64,000 bases of DNA, taken from Serratia microhaemolytica (GTDB taxonomy: Bacteria > Pseudomonadota > Gammaproteobacteria > Enterobacterales > Enterobacteriaceae). Location of the stretch: positions 1 to 64,000 of the forward strand of contig NZ_SBEF01000009.1 in the NCBI RefSeq assembly GCF_004011885.1. The letters are read 5' to 3'. Position 1 is the stretch's first letter, and each line of letters starts with the position of its first letter. Of the stretch, positions 37,540-48,732 are shown piece by piece. The position numbers and the translations under genes are program-made. The notes under the pieces are model-generated. The model was not told where the DNA came from. It searched no databases and was given only the letters and a program-made list of their open reading frames with translations.

Positions 37540-38633
37540 TATGCAGCTCCTTTTAGCCGTGAACGCAACCTGCGCATTGGCACGGTATCCCATGCATTTA
37601 ATATTATCGCCAGCAGGAAATAGGCTGCATTGACCAGCCAGAGCCAAAACATCGGGTCGATCTTGCCTTTGCTGCCATTGGAGCGCAGCGAACTCTGTAG
37701 CAGAAAGAAAATCAGGTAGAGCAGTACCGCTGGCAGCATACTGAGCACACGGCCCTGGCGCGGATTAACCACACTGAGCGGTACTACCATCAGTGCCATG
37801 AGTGCTACCGAGAGCACCAAGGTCAAACGCCAGTGAAATTCCGCCCGAGCATCGGGTTGTGCTGAGCGCGATAACTGACGCATCGACAGTTGATCGGTCT
37901 GATTATTGTCGATAGAGACGGGCCGATGACCAATAATGACTTGGTAATCAGCGAAATCGGTAATACGGAAGTCGCGTAGCAGTGCGCTACCCTCAAAGCG
38001 TGTGCCTTGCTTCAGGGTCGCCTCTTGTGAACCATCGGCTTTCTGCCGCACGACTCCGCGTTCAGCAACTACGATGGAAGGGCGGAAGTTGCCGCTAGGT
38101 CGCAGCTGTGCCAGGAACACATCTTGAAAGCTGTTGCCTTCAACATCGCCAATAAACAGCACAGCAGAGCCATCTGGCGAAGGGTGAAAACGCCCTTCAG
38201 CCAAACCAGCCAAGCTGGGATTCGCTCTGGCTTCCGCAATCACTTCATCTTGACTGCCTGCCGCCCAGGGGCTTAACCAGAAAACATTTGCTGCCGCCAC
38301 TAAAGACGTTAAAACTGCCAGCAGCATAGCGGCTGAGATCAAAGTACGCTTACCTAATCCACAGGCGTGCATGACGGTGATTTCACTTTCGGTGTACAAT
38401 CGCCCAAGTGTCATCAACAGCCCGAGAAACAGACTGAGTGGCAGGATCAACTGCGCCATCTTCGGTACATTCAAGGCGAGCAGGCTGAAAACTAAATTTG
38501 TCGGGAGGCTGCCATCGACGACATCGCTGAGCACCCTGACCAGATTCTGGCAAAAAAAGATCAACAGCAGGATGAACAGGATGGCAACTTGGCTTTTCAG
38601 CGTTTCCCGTACTAGATATCGAATAATAATCAC
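37539..38633 (-). CDS. lptF: LPS export ABC transporter permease LptF
   Basis: 364 residues from a GTG at 38633, which gives the E. coli-like start VIIIRYLVRETLKSQVAILF; a frame extending to 38711 has no family resemblance. Partner of LptG in lipopolysaccharide extraction. Helices at about 10-35, 48-80, 95-120, then a periplasmic domain and three more helices. ARLTL-type coupling region is TLGRLYTESEITVMHACGLG. Divergent from pepA, as usual in enterobacteria. Confidence 0.94.
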   Translation of the reverse strand: MIIIRYLVRETLKSQVAILFILLLIFFCQNLVRVLSDVVDGSLPTNLVFSLLALNVPKMAQLILPLSLFLGLLMTLGRLYTESEITVMHACGLGKRTLISAAMLLAVLTSLVAAANVFWLSPWAAGSQDEVIAEARANPSLAGLAEGRFHPSPDGSAVLFIGDVEGNSFQDVFLAQLRPSGNFRPSIVVAERGVVRQKADGSQEATLKQGTRFEGSALLRDFRITDFADYQVIIGHRPVSIDNNQTDQLSMRQLSRSAQPDARAEFHWRLTLVLSVALMALMVVPLSVVNPRQGRVLSMLPAVLLYLIFFLLQSSLRSNGSKGKIDPMFWLWLVNAAYFLLAIILNAWDTVPMRRLRSRLKGAA

Positions 38634-38986
38634 ACTTGTTACGCCCGTGAAAACTTGTCTTTTTGCAGGAACAACGATAGTTTCGTCACTACTTTTGCCA
38701 CTTTTTGTCATTACCTGACCACACCGACCGCTAAAGTCAGGGGGAAAACAGCAGGCTGACTAGCGATGACCGCGCCTGTGGGTCACAGAGATCGTAAAAA
38801 AAATCATACCCAGATTATGAGGGTGTTGGCGCTGTTTTGCCATCATTTGGGAGTATGGTTTTCAAAACGCAATAGTTTACGCCGTTCGAGCTAACTTTGT
38901 TAGCTCCTCTAACAACCGAAGCTGACAGCAGAAGAACTTATTCTAGCTGTCGCATCGATGGCTGTCTTTAAGATTCAGGAGAATGC
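38634..38986. other. lptF-pepA divergent promoter region
   Basis: About 350 bases between divergently transcribed lptF and pepA. No gene seen; it should hold both promoters. TTCAGGAG forms the pepA ribosome site. Confidence 0.5.
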
Positions 38987-40498
38987 ATGGAGTTCAGTAT
39001 AAAAAGCGGTAGTCCGGAGAAACAGCGTAGTGCGTGCGTTGTGGTCGGAGTATTTGAACCTCGCCGCCTGTCACCTATCGCGGAGCAACTAGACAAGATC
39101 AGTGACGGATATATCAGCGCCTTATTACGCCGAGGTGATCTGGAGGGAAAAATAGGACAGGCGCTGTTGTTACATCATGTGCCAAATGTGCTCTCTGAGC
39201 GTATTTTGCTGGTTGGCTGTGGTAAAGAGCGTGATCTTGATGAACGCCAATACAAGCAGGTGATCCAGAAAGCCATCAGTACGCTCAATGAAACCGGCTC
39301 GATGGAGGCAGTTTGTTTTCTGACGGAGTTGCATGTCAGGGGCTGCAATACCTACTGGAAAGTACGTTATGCGGTGGAGACCGCAGAAGAGTCACTCTAC
39401 TCGTTTGATCAGTTGAAAAGTAACCGTGTAGAACTGCGTCGGCCACTGCGTAAAATTGTCCTCAATGTGCCCAGCCGGCGTGACCTAAACCGCAGCGAAC
39501 GGGCGATCAAACACGGCTTAGCGATTGCGGCGGGTATCAAAGTCGCGAAAGATCTTGGCAATATGCCACCGAATATCTGTAATCCCGCTTATCTGGCTTC
39601 CCAAGCGCGTCAGTTAGCAGACAACTTTAGTGGTTACATTACCACACGGGTGATTGGTGAACAGGAGATGCGGGATTTAGGGATGAATGCTTATCTGGCC
39701 GTCGGTTCTGGCTCACAAAATGAGTCATTGATGTCGGTGATTGATTATCGGGGCACCGCCAAGCCTTCGGTTAAACCGATTGTCCTGTTGGGTAAAGGGG
39801 TCACTTTCGATTCGGGTGGTATTTCGCTTAAACCGGCAGAAAGCATGGACGAGATGAAATTCGACATGTGTGGTGCGGCGGCGGTTTATGGTGTGATGCG
39901 TGTGATTGCCGAGCTGAAGTTACCACTGAAAGTGATTGGTGTTCTGGCCGGATGTGAAAATATGCCTGCCGGCGCCGCCTACCGGCCTGGGGATGTGTTG
40001 ACCACGCTTTCAGGCCAGACTGTTGAGGTATTGAATACCGATGCAGAAGGGCGTCTGGTACTGTGTGATGCGCTGACCTATGTCGAGCGTTTTGAACCAG
40101 AACTGGTGATCGATGTGGCCACGCTGACAGGCGCCAGTGTGATTGCACTTGGCCACCACTTGACGGCATTGATGTCAAACCACAATCCGCTCGCACATGA
40201 GTTGATGACCGCTTCTGAGCAGACGGGTGATCGTGCCTGGCGTTTGCCACTGCAAGATGAGTACAACGAGCAGCTTGACTCGAACGTTGCCGACATGGCG
40301 AATGTGGGGGGGCGTCCTGGCGGAGCCATTACTGCAGCCTGCTTCCTGTCACGTTTTGTGCGCAGATATCACTGGGCACACTTGGATATTGCTGGTACTG
40401 CCTGGCGTTCAGGTAAAGCGAAAGGCGCAACTGGCCGCCCAGTGGCTTTGCTGGCACAGTTTCTGTTCAATCGTGCCGGATTCCGTGATGATGAGTAA
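38987..40498 (+). CDS. pepA: Leucyl aminopeptidase PepA
   Basis: 503 residues, as in E. coli. Hexameric M17 metallopeptidase that also binds DNA in Xer recombination and at carAB. N-terminal domain [20 protein letters not shown]; catalytic domain with two metal-ligand blocks, [20 protein letters not shown] and the M17 signature [10 protein letters not shown]. It leads the conserved pepA-holC-valS series. Confidence 0.97.
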   Translation: MEFSIKSGSPEKQRSACVVVGVFEPRRLSPIAEQLDKISDGYISALLRRGDLEGKIGQALLLHHVPNVLSERILLVGCGKERDLDERQYKQVIQKAISTLNETGSMEAVCFLTELHVRGCNTYWKVRYAVETAEESLYSFDQLKSNRVELRRPLRKIVLNVPSRRDLNRSERAIKHGLAIAAGIKVAKDLGNMPPNICNPAYLASQARQLADNFSGYITTRVIGEQEMRDLGMNAYLAVGSGSQNESLMSVIDYRGTAKPSVKPIVLLGKGVTFDSGGISLKPAESMDEMKFDMCGAAAVYGVMRVIAELKLPLKVIGVLAGCENMPAGAAYRPGDVLTTLSGQTVEVLNTDAEGRLVLCDALTYVERFEPELVIDVATLTGASVIALGHHLTALMSNHNPLAHELMTASEQTGDRAWRLPLQDEYNEQLDSNVADMANVGGRPGGAITAACFLSRFVRRYHWAHLDIAGTAWRSGKAKGATGRPVALLAQFLFNRAGFRDDE

Positions 40499-40535
40499 CG
40501 GGCTACACTTTTAACCTCAGGGCAGCAGAACTACG

Positions 40536-40997
40536 ATGAAACAGGTGACTTTTTACCTTCTCGAACATGACCAGATGAGTGGTGAACTCAGTGCTCATGA
40601 GGCGTTAGCCTGTCAGATTGCCGCAGAGCGCTGGCGAGCGGGGCTGCGGGTATTGATCGCCTGTGACAATCAGCAGCAGGCACTGCGGCTTGATGAGGCG
40701 TTATGGCAGCGTGAACCGCCACAGTTTGTGCCGCATAATTTGGTTGGCGAAGGGCCGGGTTTTGGCGCTCCGGTTGAATTATGCTGGCCAGGCAAACGTA
40801 ATAATGCCCCGCGTGATGTGTTGATTACCTTACAGGGGCAGTTTGCAGATTTTGCTACCGCTTTCCATCAAGTGGTAGACTTTGTGCCTTACCCAGAGAA
40901 CTTGAAACAGTTGGCGCGCGAACGCTATAAAACTTATCGCAGCGTCGGCTTCCATTTGACTACGGCCATGCCGCCAACTCATAACTCAGCGATATAA
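40536..40997 (+). CDS. holC: DNA polymerase III subunit chi
   Basis: 153 residues (E. coli 147). Chi connects the clamp loader to single-stranded DNA-binding protein. Conserved [52 protein letters not shown] and [20 protein letters not shown]. The C terminus is slightly extended. valS starts one base after the stop. Confidence 0.96.
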   Translation: MKQVTFYLLEHDQMSGELSAHEALACQIAAERWRAGLRVLIACDNQQQALRLDEALWQREPPQFVPHNLVGEGPGFGAPVELCWPGKRNNAPRDVLITLQGQFADFATAFHQVVDFVPYPENLKQLARERYKTYRSVGFHLTTAMPPTHNSAI

Positions 40998-40998
40998 A

Positions 40999-43890
40999 AT
41001 GGAAAAGACAAACACTCATCCTGCAACAGATCATCTTGATACCGCTTATGACCCCAGCCAGATCGAACAAAAACTTTACGATCACTGGGAGAAACAGGGC
41101 TATTTCAAACCGAATGGTGACACCAGTAAAGAAAGCTTCTGCATCATGATACCGCCACCGAATGTGACCGGTAGCCTGCATATGGGCCATGCTTTTCAGC
41201 AAACCATCATGGATACCATGACGCGTTACCAGCGTATGCAGGGTAAAAATACCTTGTGGCAAGCCGGTACTGACCATGCCGGGATCGCCACCCAGATGGT
41301 GGTGGAGAGAAAAATAGCCGCTGAAGAGGGTAAAACCCGTCATGACTATGGGCGTGACGCCTTCATCGAAAAAATCTGGCAGTGGAAAGCGGAGTCCGGC
41401 GGCAGCATTACCCGCCAGATGCGTCGTCTGGGTAACTCAGTGGATTGGGAGCGCGAGCGCTTTACCATGGATGAGGGACTCTCGAATGCGGTAAAAGAGG
41501 TGTTTATCCGTCTTTACCAGCAGGATCTGATCTACCGTGGCAAGCGGCTAGTGAATTGGGATCCAAAACTGCGCACTGCGATTTCTGATCTGGAAGTGGA
41601 AAACCGTGAATCGAAAGGTTCAATGTGGCATCTGCGCTACCCGCTGGCAGACGGTGCCAGAACAGCAGAAGGCAAGGATTATCTGGTTGTCGCTACCACA
41701 CGGCCTGAAACGGTATTGGGCGATACCGGTGTGGCGGTAAATCCGCAAGATCCACGTTACCAGGATCTGATTGGCAAACAGATCATCCTGCCGTTAGTAG
41801 GGCGTCGGATACCGATTGTGGCTGATGAACACGCCGATATGGAGAAGGGCACCGGCTGTGTGAAAATCACCCCTGCACACGATTTTAACGACTATGAAGT
41901 CGGCAAACGTCACGCTCTGCCTATGATCAATGTGCTCACCTTTGATGGTGAAATACGTCAACAGGCAGAAGTATTCGACAGTGCCGGTGAAGTGAGCACT
42001 GTCTATAGCAGCGAATTGCCAGCACAATTCTGCGGTCTTGAGCGTTTTGCTGCACGCAAGGCAGTGGTTGCGGCATTTGAACAGCTAGGCTTACTGGATG
42101 AGGTAAAACCTCATGATCTCACGGTGCCTTATGGTGACCGTGGTGGAGTGGTGATTGAGCCAATGCTGACCGATCAATGGTATGTGCGTACTGCACCGTT
42201 GGCGAAAGTGGCGGTGGAAGCGGTCGAACAGGGGCAGATCCAGTTCGTTCCCAAGCAGTATGAGAACATGTATTTCAGTTGGATGCGTGATATTCAGGAT
42301 TGGTGTATCTCACGCCAGCTTTGGTGGGGGCACCGTATTCCCGCTTGGTATGATCAGCAGGGCAATGTTTACGTTGGGCGCAGTGAAGAGGAAGTACGGC
42401 AAGAGAACCAACTGCCGGCGGATTTGGAACTGAAGCAGGACGATGATGTGCTCGATACCTGGTTCTCTTCCGGGCTATGGACATTCTCTACCCTTGGCTG
42501 GCCGGAGCAGACGCAAGCGCTGAAGACATTCCATCCCACCAGCGTGTTGGTCAGTGGTTTTGACATTATTTTCTTCTGGATTGCCCGCATGATCATGCTG
42601 ACCATGCATTTCATCAAGGATGAAAATGGCAAACCGCAAGTGCCATTCAAAACAGTCTATATGACGGGGTTGATCCGCGATGAAGAGGGGCAGAAGATGT
42701 CCAAATCGAAAGGGAATGTCATTGACCCGCTCGATATGGTCGATGGCATCTCACTGGCGGATCTGCTGGAAAAACGCACCGGCAACATGATGCAGCCGCA
42801 ATTAGCTGAGAAGATCCGCAAGCGTACGGAAAAACAGTTCCCAAATGGTATCGAGCCGCACGGCACGGATGCGTTGCGCTTTACACTTGCTGCACTGGCT
42901 TCAACTGGGCGTGATATCAACTGGGATATGAAACGACTGGAAGGCTATCGCAACTTCTGCAACAAATTGTGGAATGCCAGCCGCTTTGTGCTGATGAACA
43001 CCCAGCAGCACGATTGTGGTTTCCAGGGTGGGGAGCTTCAGCGTTCACTGGCCGATCGCTGGATTTTGGCCGAATTTAACCGCACGGTGAAAAGCTATCG
43101 TGAAGCGCTTGATAGCTACCGTTTTGATATTGCAGCTAATATCCTGTATGAATTTACCTGGAACCAGTTCTGCGACTGGTATTTGGAACTGAGCAAACCG
43201 CTGCTGAGCAATGGCAACCCGGCACAACAGCGCGGCACTCGCCACACCTTGATCACGGTGTTGGAAGCATTACTGCGCTTGGCACATCCGATCATCCCAT
43301 TTATCACGGAAACTATCTGGCAACGTGTTAAGCAGATCACAGGCATTACGGCTGACACCATCATGCTACAAGCGTTCCCAACACCACACGATGAGTGGCA
43401 TGATGCACAGGCATTAAGCGACTTGGAGTGGATCAAACAAGCAATCACTGCGGTGCGTAATATTCGCGCAGAGATGAACATTGCGCCAGGTAAAGCACTG
43501 GATGTCTTGTTGCGTAATGCGGATATTGACACTCAGCGCCGTTTGCAAGAGAACCAGAGCTTTGTCGAGAAATTGGCTCGCCTCAGCTCGATCACGCTGT
43601 TACCTCATGGTGATAAGGGGCCGCTCTCGGTGACGAAACTGCTGGAGGGGGCTGAGTTGTTGATCCCAATGGCCGGTTTTATCGATAAACAGGCTGAAAT
43701 TGCCCGTTTGGCGAAAGAGATGGCAAAACTGAGTGCGGAGATTAGCGCGATTGAAGGCAAACTGGCCAATGAGGGGTTTGTCGCTCGTGCGCCGGAAGCG
43801 GTAGTGGCGAAAGAGCGTGAGCGGTTGGCAGTGTGCAAACAGGGCCAGATCAAGTTACAAGAGCAGCAGGCAGCGATTGCTGCGTTATAA
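40999..43890 (+). CDS. valS: Valine-tRNA ligase
   Basis: 963 residues, class Ia synthetase. HIGH motif in [20 protein letters not shown] motif in [14 protein letters not shown], editing domain between them (about 200-340) with [15 protein letters not shown] and [20 protein letters not shown], and the C-terminal coiled-coil ([20 protein letters not shown]). Complete and undisturbed. One base separates it from holC. Confidence 0.98.
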   Translation: MEKTNTHPATDHLDTAYDPSQIEQKLYDHWEKQGYFKPNGDTSKESFCIMIPPPNVTGSLHMGHAFQQTIMDTMTRYQRMQGKNTLWQAGTDHAGIATQMVVERKIAAEEGKTRHDYGRDAFIEKIWQWKAESGGSITRQMRRLGNSVDWERERFTMDEGLSNAVKEVFIRLYQQDLIYRGKRLVNWDPKLRTAISDLEVENRESKGSMWHLRYPLADGARTAEGKDYLVVATTRPETVLGDTGVAVNPQDPRYQDLIGKQIILPLVGRRIPIVADEHADMEKGTGCVKITPAHDFNDYEVGKRHALPMINVLTFDGEIRQQAEVFDSAGEVSTVYSSELPAQFCGLERFAARKAVVAAFEQLGLLDEVKPHDLTVPYGDRGGVVIEPMLTDQWYVRTAPLAKVAVEAVEQGQIQFVPKQYENMYFSWMRDIQDWCISRQLWWGHRIPAWYDQQGNVYVGRSEEEVRQENQLPADLELKQDDDVLDTWFSSGLWTFSTLGWPEQTQALKTFHPTSVLVSGFDIIFFWIARMIMLTMHFIKDENGKPQVPFKTVYMTGLIRDEEGQKMSKSKGNVIDPLDMVDGISLADLLEKRTGNMMQPQLAEKIRKRTEKQFPNGIEPHGTDALRFTLAALASTGRDINWDMKRLEGYRNFCNKLWNASRFVLMNTQQHDCGFQGGELQRSLADRWILAEFNRTVKSYREALDSYRFDIAANILYEFTWNQFCDWYLELSKPLLSNGNPAQQRGTRHTLITVLEALLRLAHPIIPFITETIWQRVKQITGITADTIMLQAFPTPHDEWHDAQALSDLEWIKQAITAVRNIRAEMNIAPGKALDVLLRNADIDTQRRLQENQSFVEKLARLSSITLLPHGDKGPLSVTKLLEGAELLIPMAGFIDKQAEIARLAKEMAKLSAEISAIEGKLANEGFVARAPEAVVAKERERLAVCKQGQIKLQEQQAAIAAL

Positions 43891-43935
43891 CTGAATGACT
43901 GTGTTGTAACGTAACTCTGTATCGTGCGCTATGAT

Positions 43936-43960
43936 AGAACGCCAGTGATACTGGCGTTCT
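43936..43960 (+). terminator. Terminator hairpin after valS
   Basis: AGAACGCCAG (43936-43945) and CTGGCGTTCT (43951-43960) form a perfect 10-bp stem with a 5-base loop about 45 bases after the valS stop. The following sequence is only weakly T-rich. Confidence 0.75.
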
Positions 43961-44050
43961 GTCGTCGGTTTGCAAATCTACTCGCCTTGGTGTGATCTGA
44001 CGGTCAGCACCATTTATCGTGCTGTTCGTCAGGGAACATTGGTTGAAAAA

Positions 44051-44551
44051 CTATTTTTTGATCTGTTGTAGTGGTAGCGATCGCAGCGCCTGTAGTGTCT
44101 CAGTAATGTCGATCTCCAGTTCAGAAAAAGTGTAGCTTGCACCGTGAAACGTCTCGATCGACAGCATGTTTACCGTCTCAGTCGCGTTAGGATCGACATT
44201 TGGCCTGATACGATTCATCAGTAACCCCACCGAAAGAACGGTATTTTCTTTATCTACCGCCATCTTAGCTGGCACCTGACGGGTGAACTGTTGATAACTT
44301 TTGATCGCACTGATCTTAATCTTTTCGTTAGCAATGGTAATGTATTTGCTGGCGGGTAGCACTTTTACTGTATGAGCCGATAGCCCCTTATCATTACTGC
44401 TTGGCGAAAAGGTTACCAAGGCATCCTTTTTGATCAACTCAGGATTTTGCACCTTCACCACATGAAAATAGCGATTATCACCGTGTTCATCAGTGATAAA
44501 GCCAAAGCCTTTCTCAGGAAAAAATTGTGTGATCTTACCGTTCATAGCCAT
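44051..44551 (-). CDS. Cold-shock-domain protein with uncharacterised C-terminal region
   Basis: 166 residues from the ATG at 44551 (an ATG two codons later is also possible). Residues 1-65 are a CspA-type OB fold: MNGKITQFFPEKGFGFITDE followed by HGDNRYFHVVKVQNPELIKK, with the RNP1-like KGFGFI and RNP2-like RYFHV. The remaining 100 residues (from ITIANEKIKISAIKSYQQ) do not resemble CspA repeats and I do not recognise them. Expected to bind single-stranded RNA or DNA. It stands alone, minus strand, between valS and pgl. Confidence 0.8.
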   Translation of the reverse strand: MAMNGKITQFFPEKGFGFITDEHGDNRYFHVVKVQNPELIKKDALVTFSPSSNDKGLSAHTVKVLPASKYITIANEKIKISAIKSYQQFTRQVPAKMAVDKENTVLSVGLLMNRIRPNVDPNATETVNMLSIETFHGASYTFSELEIDITETLQALRSLPLQQIKK

Positions 44552-44635
44552 ACTCGCAGGATCGTTGCAAACGGCGCTAATGATAGCGATCAATCTGGAT
44601 TAGCGCTACTGGCATAGTGGCTCAGCAAAGTTGTT

Positions 44636-45637
44636 CTAACTGTCAGCTAACAGTAGCAAGCAGACCCACATTGGCCCGCTGCCGACAGGATAGCGGGCCA
44701 GATGAGTTAGCAAACCGCTGTTGGTATCGATGCGATCAACAGCAATATGCCCAGATTTTTGCCCAGCCGAGATGACAAAACGACCGCTATGATCAAGATT
44801 AAAACCGCGAGGTTGTTGCTCAGTCGGGTGATGGCCGAGCAGGGTTAGCTGGCCACTCTGTGAGCAGAGACTAAAGATTGCTAGTAGGCTGGTGGTGCGA
44901 TCACTCGTGTAGAGGAATCGGCCATCGGGGGTGAGATGAATATCGGCTGCCCAGCAGGTACCGCTGAAATCGGCAGGCATCATGTTCACGCTCTGCTGGT
45001 GCTGATAATGACCCTGATCATCACGGCAAAAGAGATCTACCGTACCATTTAACTCATTCACACAATAAGCAAAACGTTGGTTTGGATGAAACACCATATG
45101 GCGTGGTCCAGCACCGGCTGCGACTTGCAATGCTGCAGGTTGATGGGGGATTAGTTGCCCATCGGCGCTAAAATCAAACAGCCGAATCGCATCTTCTTTC
45201 AGACAAGGTACCCACAGGCGCTGGGTGGCGGCATCAAAATTGGCAGAGTGAGGAGCATTTAACTGATCAATTTTCAGTATCGGTTCAGCAACCACAGCAC
45301 CGTCGGCGATCGGGCTAACACTGAGACAGTTACCACTGTAAGAAACGGCAAACAGGTAATCGCCAGCCAAATCGGTACTGATATGGGTCGGCCCTGCAGG
45401 CAGTGAGGCCACACCTGCTTGCTGCAAACAACCATCAGCTTGGATCTGATAGCTGACAATCGCCGCACTGGGGCGAACGCCAACATATAGAGTGTGGCGT
45501 TCAGGATGAAGCACCATCGGTTGCACCTGTCCCGGTGTTGGTACGGTCTGCAACCAGGTCAGTGTGCCTGAGTCGGCTAACTGCCAAACATCGATTTGCT
45601 GGCTTTCCGGGCTAGCGACGTAGACGATCTGCTTCAT
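44636..45637 (-). CDS. pgl: 6-phosphogluconolactonase (Pgl, YbhE type)
   Basis: 333 residues from the ATG at 45637, which has AGGTGA upstream and the E. coli start ([20 protein letters not shown]). Seven-bladed beta-propeller lactonase of the oxidative pentose phosphate pathway. Conserved: [55 protein letters not shown] and [20 protein letters not shown]. An upstream csrB gene on the same strand ends 75 bases before it. Confidence 0.95.
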   Translation of the reverse strand: MKQIVYVASPESQQIDVWQLADSGTLTWLQTVPTPGQVQPMVLHPERHTLYVGVRPSAAIVSYQIQADGCLQQAGVASLPAGPTHISTDLAGDYLFAVSYSGNCLSVSPIADGAVVAEPILKIDQLNAPHSANFDAATQRLWVPCLKEDAIRLFDFSADGQLIPHQPAALQVAAGAGPRHMVFHPNQRFAYCVNELNGTVDLFCRDDQGHYQHQQSVNMMPADFSGTCWAADIHLTPDGRFLYTSDRTTSLLAIFSLCSQSGQLTLLGHHPTEQQPRGFNLDHSGRFVISAGQKSGHIAVDRIDTNSGLLTHLARYPVGSGPMWVCLLLLADS

Positions 45638-45711
45638 TTGTTCACCTTGAAATCTGCTGAATTGACTTAGCACTGATCTGACAGGTGTTGCTAAAAAAAG
45701 TCAATCCACAA

Positions 45712-46152
45712 AAGCAAACGGGGGGCACTGTTCAGCACAGTGCCCCCAATTCTTTTCGCAGCAATCCCGCTACAAGATACTCCCTACCTACTCCACTAAC
45801 ACTCCCCTTGGCCATCCTAGCCAAACAATCCTTGTCTTATCCGATAACATCAAAACGATGCTTTCCTTGGCCTCCTGACCTGCCGACCTTCCCATGCCAG
45901 CTCTCGATCTCCTTCCTGGAGGTGTCCCTATTATCTACCCTGAATATTCCAAACTATCATCCTGACAGCAATCCTTTTTCTCTCATCCTAAGTGCATCCT
46001 CTTTTCTCATCCTGAGCAGCTTCCATCCCTCTTTATCGTGCCTCCTTGCTCTCTTCCTAAGCGCTTCCTTTTTCCTCATCCTGAGTGCATCCCTTTTCTC
46101 TCTCCTTGAGAGACGTTTTCCTAACGTTTTCCTCTCCGCCGGGGTCCCTGCC
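45712..46152 (-). ncRNA. csrB: CsrB small RNA (CsrA-sequestering)
   Basis: The minus strand from about 46152 carries roughly 30 GGA triplets in 440 bases, many as CAGGATG, TAGGATG or AAGGA, the CsrA-binding element. Near the 3' end TGCTGCGAAAAGAATTGG matches the E. coli CsrB end TGCTGCGAAACGAACCGG, followed by a perfect 11-bp hairpin (45721-45747, arms GGGGGCACTGT and ACAGTGCCCCC on the plus strand) like the CsrB terminator. syd lies upstream as in E. coli. The 5' end is set at CGGCAGGGA by analogy with E. coli; the 3' end is approximate because the T tract is weak. CsrB titrates CsrA and so controls carbon storage, motility and biofilm. Confidence 0.9.
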
Positions 46153-46326
46153 GGTAGAGATAGAATCCCTTATTTGCTGTTTCATCACAAGGTAACGGCG
46201 GGTAGATTACAGAAACGAGTAATGCAAGTGCTGGCAATAAAATAATTTAATTTAATTTAAATCAAAATGTTATATTAAATTACGATTTTATTAAATGGAA
46301 AATTAATAGCGATGTCTTACATGTCA

Positions 46327-46344
46327 TGTAAGACATATCTCACG
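46327..46344 (-). promoter_or_regulatory. UvrY (BarA/UvrY) binding site upstream of csrB
   Basis: The minus strand reads CGTGAGATATGTCTTACA, close to the E. coli csrB upstream box TGTGAGAGATCTCTTACA and to the GacA/UvrY consensus TGTAAG-N6-CTTACA. It lies about 180 bases before the inferred csrB start, the same distance as in E. coli. It overlaps a longer perfect palindrome, TCTTACATGTCATGTAAGA, at 46315-46333. Confidence 0.75.
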
Positions 46345-46494
46345 ATGCGTTAAGTAAAAAACCAAGATTATGCTGATAGTGATCACCAATATAGGTAAAA
46401 ATCATGTTTGTTTTTTAACCTGCAGTAGAAACGGTTATTATTTTCAGTCGATTACGAGGTTAGTCGCGCGTTTTGTGTGCAACGAGCGTATCGA

Positions 46495-47046
46495 TCAATC
46501 TGGGCAAATCGGCTGCAGTACCAATAAAAAATCAGCCAGTGAAGGTGATAACAGTTGCCGTTGAGTACTGCCAAGCTGTTCAAGAAGCACATTGCCACTG
46601 ATGTTGCACAGCGAGATCACGGCAGTCTCGGCTGGCACGGTGGCTAAAAAAAGGGTTGGCGACAGTTTGCGTGCTTTCTGCGTTACCAGATGACCAATCA
46701 AATTTTGCTGTAAGCGGATAAAGTCCTGTTGGCTCCAGACTTGCAGTAGTGTCAGATCTTGCCCTGCAAATTGGGCAGGCATATCACCAGCATACTGTTG
46801 AGTATAAAAAGCATGTCCTTCGGGTCTCAGTACAATGTCGAACGCAGTTTCCACCTGTTTTAATGTTGCTGCGGGCAGAAACGGCTGGGGTAGCCAAAGA
46901 ACACACTCATCGCGATTTTCGACTATACAGGGTGAAGCGAGGCCAGATAGCTCGTGACTGGCAGGTGCATGACCATAGCGCTGTTGCCACAATGCAACGT
47001 AGCGTTGAGTGAATTGGGTTAACGATTCGAGTCGATGTATCTCCAT
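46495..47046 (-). CDS. syd: SecY-interacting protein Syd
   Basis: 183 residues. Cytoplasmic protein that binds SecY and helps proofread the translocon. Matches E. coli over SPCIVENRDECVLWLPQPF, AFDIVLRPEGHAFYTQQY, AGDMPAQF and the strongly conserved RLQQNLIGHLVTQKARKLSP then TLFLATV. It is adjacent to csrB, as in E. coli. Confidence 0.94.
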   Translation of the reverse strand: MEIHRLESLTQFTQRYVALWQQRYGHAPASHELSGLASPCIVENRDECVLWLPQPFLPAATLKQVETAFDIVLRPEGHAFYTQQYAGDMPAQFAGQDLTLLQVWSQQDFIRLQQNLIGHLVTQKARKLSPTLFLATVPAETAVISLCNISGNVLLEQLGSTQRQLLSPSLADFLLVLQPICPD

Positions 47047-47176
47047 GTTTTATAACCTTGTTATGCTGTTTTTGCTCTACCGGTGAGTTCAGCACTTCGG
47101 TTCAATGACTGAGTTGCTTTGTCTATACCGGCTACGGGATGTTGAGCTGCTGACTGTGCTGTTAGCGGGATCGAAT

Positions 47177-47198
47177 AGGGCAACACGAAGGTTGCCCT
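47177..47198. terminator. Hairpin between syd and tpiA
   Basis: AGGGCAAC (47177-47184) and GTTGCCCT (47191-47198) make a perfect 8-bp stem with a 6-base loop, about 70 bases after the tpiA stop on the minus strand. Likely tpiA terminator; T tract weak. Confidence 0.6.
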
Positions 47199-47267
47199 GA
47201 TGAAAACTGGCCGAGTGACACTCTGCGTTGAGCCTGCCTAGCAATCAAATAGTCAGCTTGGAAAGCA

Positions 47268-48035
47268 TTAGCCGTTTTTTGCTGCTGCGGCTGCTTTCAC
47301 TATTGCGCTAAAGGCATCTGCTTTTAGTGAAGCGCCACCGACCAGTGCGCCATCAATATCTGGTTGGGCAAACAGTTCTGCCGCATTCTTGTCATTAACA
47401 GAACCGCCATACTGAATGATCAACTGCTCTGCAACCGCAGCATCTTGTTTGGCGATATGGTTACGAATGAACTTATGCACTGCTTGAGCTTGTGCAGGTG
47501 TGGCTGATTTGCCAGTACCTATCGCCCAGACGGGTTCGTAGGCAATGACTGCGCCGTTGAATGCAGCGGCACCTTGGGTTTTCAGTACTGCGTCAATCTG
47601 ACGTGCACAGACTTCTTCAGTTTTGCCTGCCTCATTTTCTGCTTCGGTTTCACCAATGCAGAGCACAGGGATCAGACCCGCAGTCTTTAGTAGTGCGAAT
47701 TTTTCTGCAATTGCAGCATCGCTTTCTGAGTGATAGGTGCGGCGCTCTGAGTGACCGATGATGATATATTGCGCACCAACATCTTTTAGCATGGTGGCAG
47801 AGATTTCACCGGTGAAAGCACCGCTGAGGTTGGTGTCAACATTTTGTGCACCCAGTGCAATGCGGCTGCCGCCCAAGGCACGCTTGGCAATATCGAGGTA
47901 CATCACCGGGGGGGCGATAGCAACTTCACACCCATTGATGCTGCTGACTTCGTTACGCAGTGCAGCGATCAGTTCGTTAGTCATCTTGACGCTGCCGTTA
48001 AGTTTCCAGTTACCCATAACCAAGGGATGACGCAT
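47268..48035 (-). CDS. tpiA: Triosephosphate isomerase
   Basis: 255 residues, as in E. coli. Interconverts dihydroxyacetone phosphate and glyceraldehyde-3-phosphate. Catalytic Lys in GNWKLNGS, His in [10 protein letters not shown] and Glu in [15 protein letters not shown]; phosphate loop [13 protein letters not shown] and [21 protein letters not shown] ribosome site precedes it. Confidence 0.97.
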   Translation of the reverse strand: MRHPLVMGNWKLNGSVKMTNELIAALRNEVSSINGCEVAIAPPVMYLDIAKRALGGSRIALGAQNVDTNLSGAFTGEISATMLKDVGAQYIIIGHSERRTYHSESDAAIAEKFALLKTAGLIPVLCIGETEAENEAGKTEEVCARQIDAVLKTQGAAAFNGAVIAYEPVWAIGTGKSATPAQAQAVHKFIRNHIAKQDAAVAEQLIIQYGGSVNDKNAAELFAQPDIDGALVGGASLKADAFSAIVKAAAAAKNG

Positions 48036-48206
48036 AGGTTTTCCTCCAACAAAGGGACGAGAGAATTGAAACGATACTGGCGCACAGTATATACACTTAT
48101 GGTTTGAAGTTGCAGCGGGTTGTCACCTTGGTATATGCAGAAGCCGTGTTGATAACTTATCGAACGGTGACAGAAACTCTCGTGATACTGCCCAGCCCGA
48201 TGCGGT

Positions 48207-48680
48207 TTAGCTGCGCAGTAATGCTCCGGCATACTCCAGTTGTCGCCAGGCTTCATAAACCACCACCGAAACAGCATTAGAGAGGTTCATGCTGCGGCTC
48301 TGTGGCTGCATTGGAATACGGATCTTTTGTTGTGTTGGCAGAGCATCCAGGATGCAACTGGGCAGGCCACGACTCTCTGGGCCAAATAGCAGGTAATCGC
48401 CAGCCTGGTAGTTAACAGCACTGTGTGCTGGCGAGCCCTTGGTGGTCAATGCGAACAGCCGTTGTGGTGTTTCACTGAGCTGGAAGGCAGCATAGTTGGC
48501 ATGACGCTTGACTTGGGTAAATTCATGATAATCCAGACCGGCTCGACGCAGACGTTTATCATCCCAAGGAAAGCCCATTGGCTCAATCAGATGCAACTGG
48601 AAGCCGGTATTCGCGCACAGTCGGATGATATTGCCAGTATTGGGCGGTATTTCTGGTTCAAACAACACGATATTTAACAT
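48207..48680 (-). CDS. trmL: tRNA (cytidine/uridine(34)-2'-O)-methyltransferase TrmL
   Basis: 157 residues, minimal SPOUT methyltransferase (formerly YibK) that methylates the wobble base of two leucine tRNAs. Conserved: [51 protein letters not shown] and [20 protein letters not shown]. It lies between cpxA and tpiA; in E. coli it is beside cysE. Confidence 0.95.
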   Translation of the reverse strand: MLNIVLFEPEIPPNTGNIIRLCANTGFQLHLIEPMGFPWDDKRLRRAGLDYHEFTQVKRHANYAAFQLSETPQRLFALTTKGSPAHSAVNYQAGDYLLFGPESRGLPSCILDALPTQQKIRIPMQPQSRSMNLSNAVSVVVYEAWRQLEYAGALLRS

Positions 48681-48732
48681 CTAGTCACTCTCTGGTGATC
48701 ACAATATGGACAAAAATATTGCAGCGTTAGGG

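Noticed and set aside
45685-46245. 186-codon plus-strand open frame
   Set aside because: Low-complexity Ser/Leu/Pro-rich translation from C/T-rich sequence, no family resemblance and no good ribosome site. The complementary strand is csrB, which explains the composition and lack of stops.
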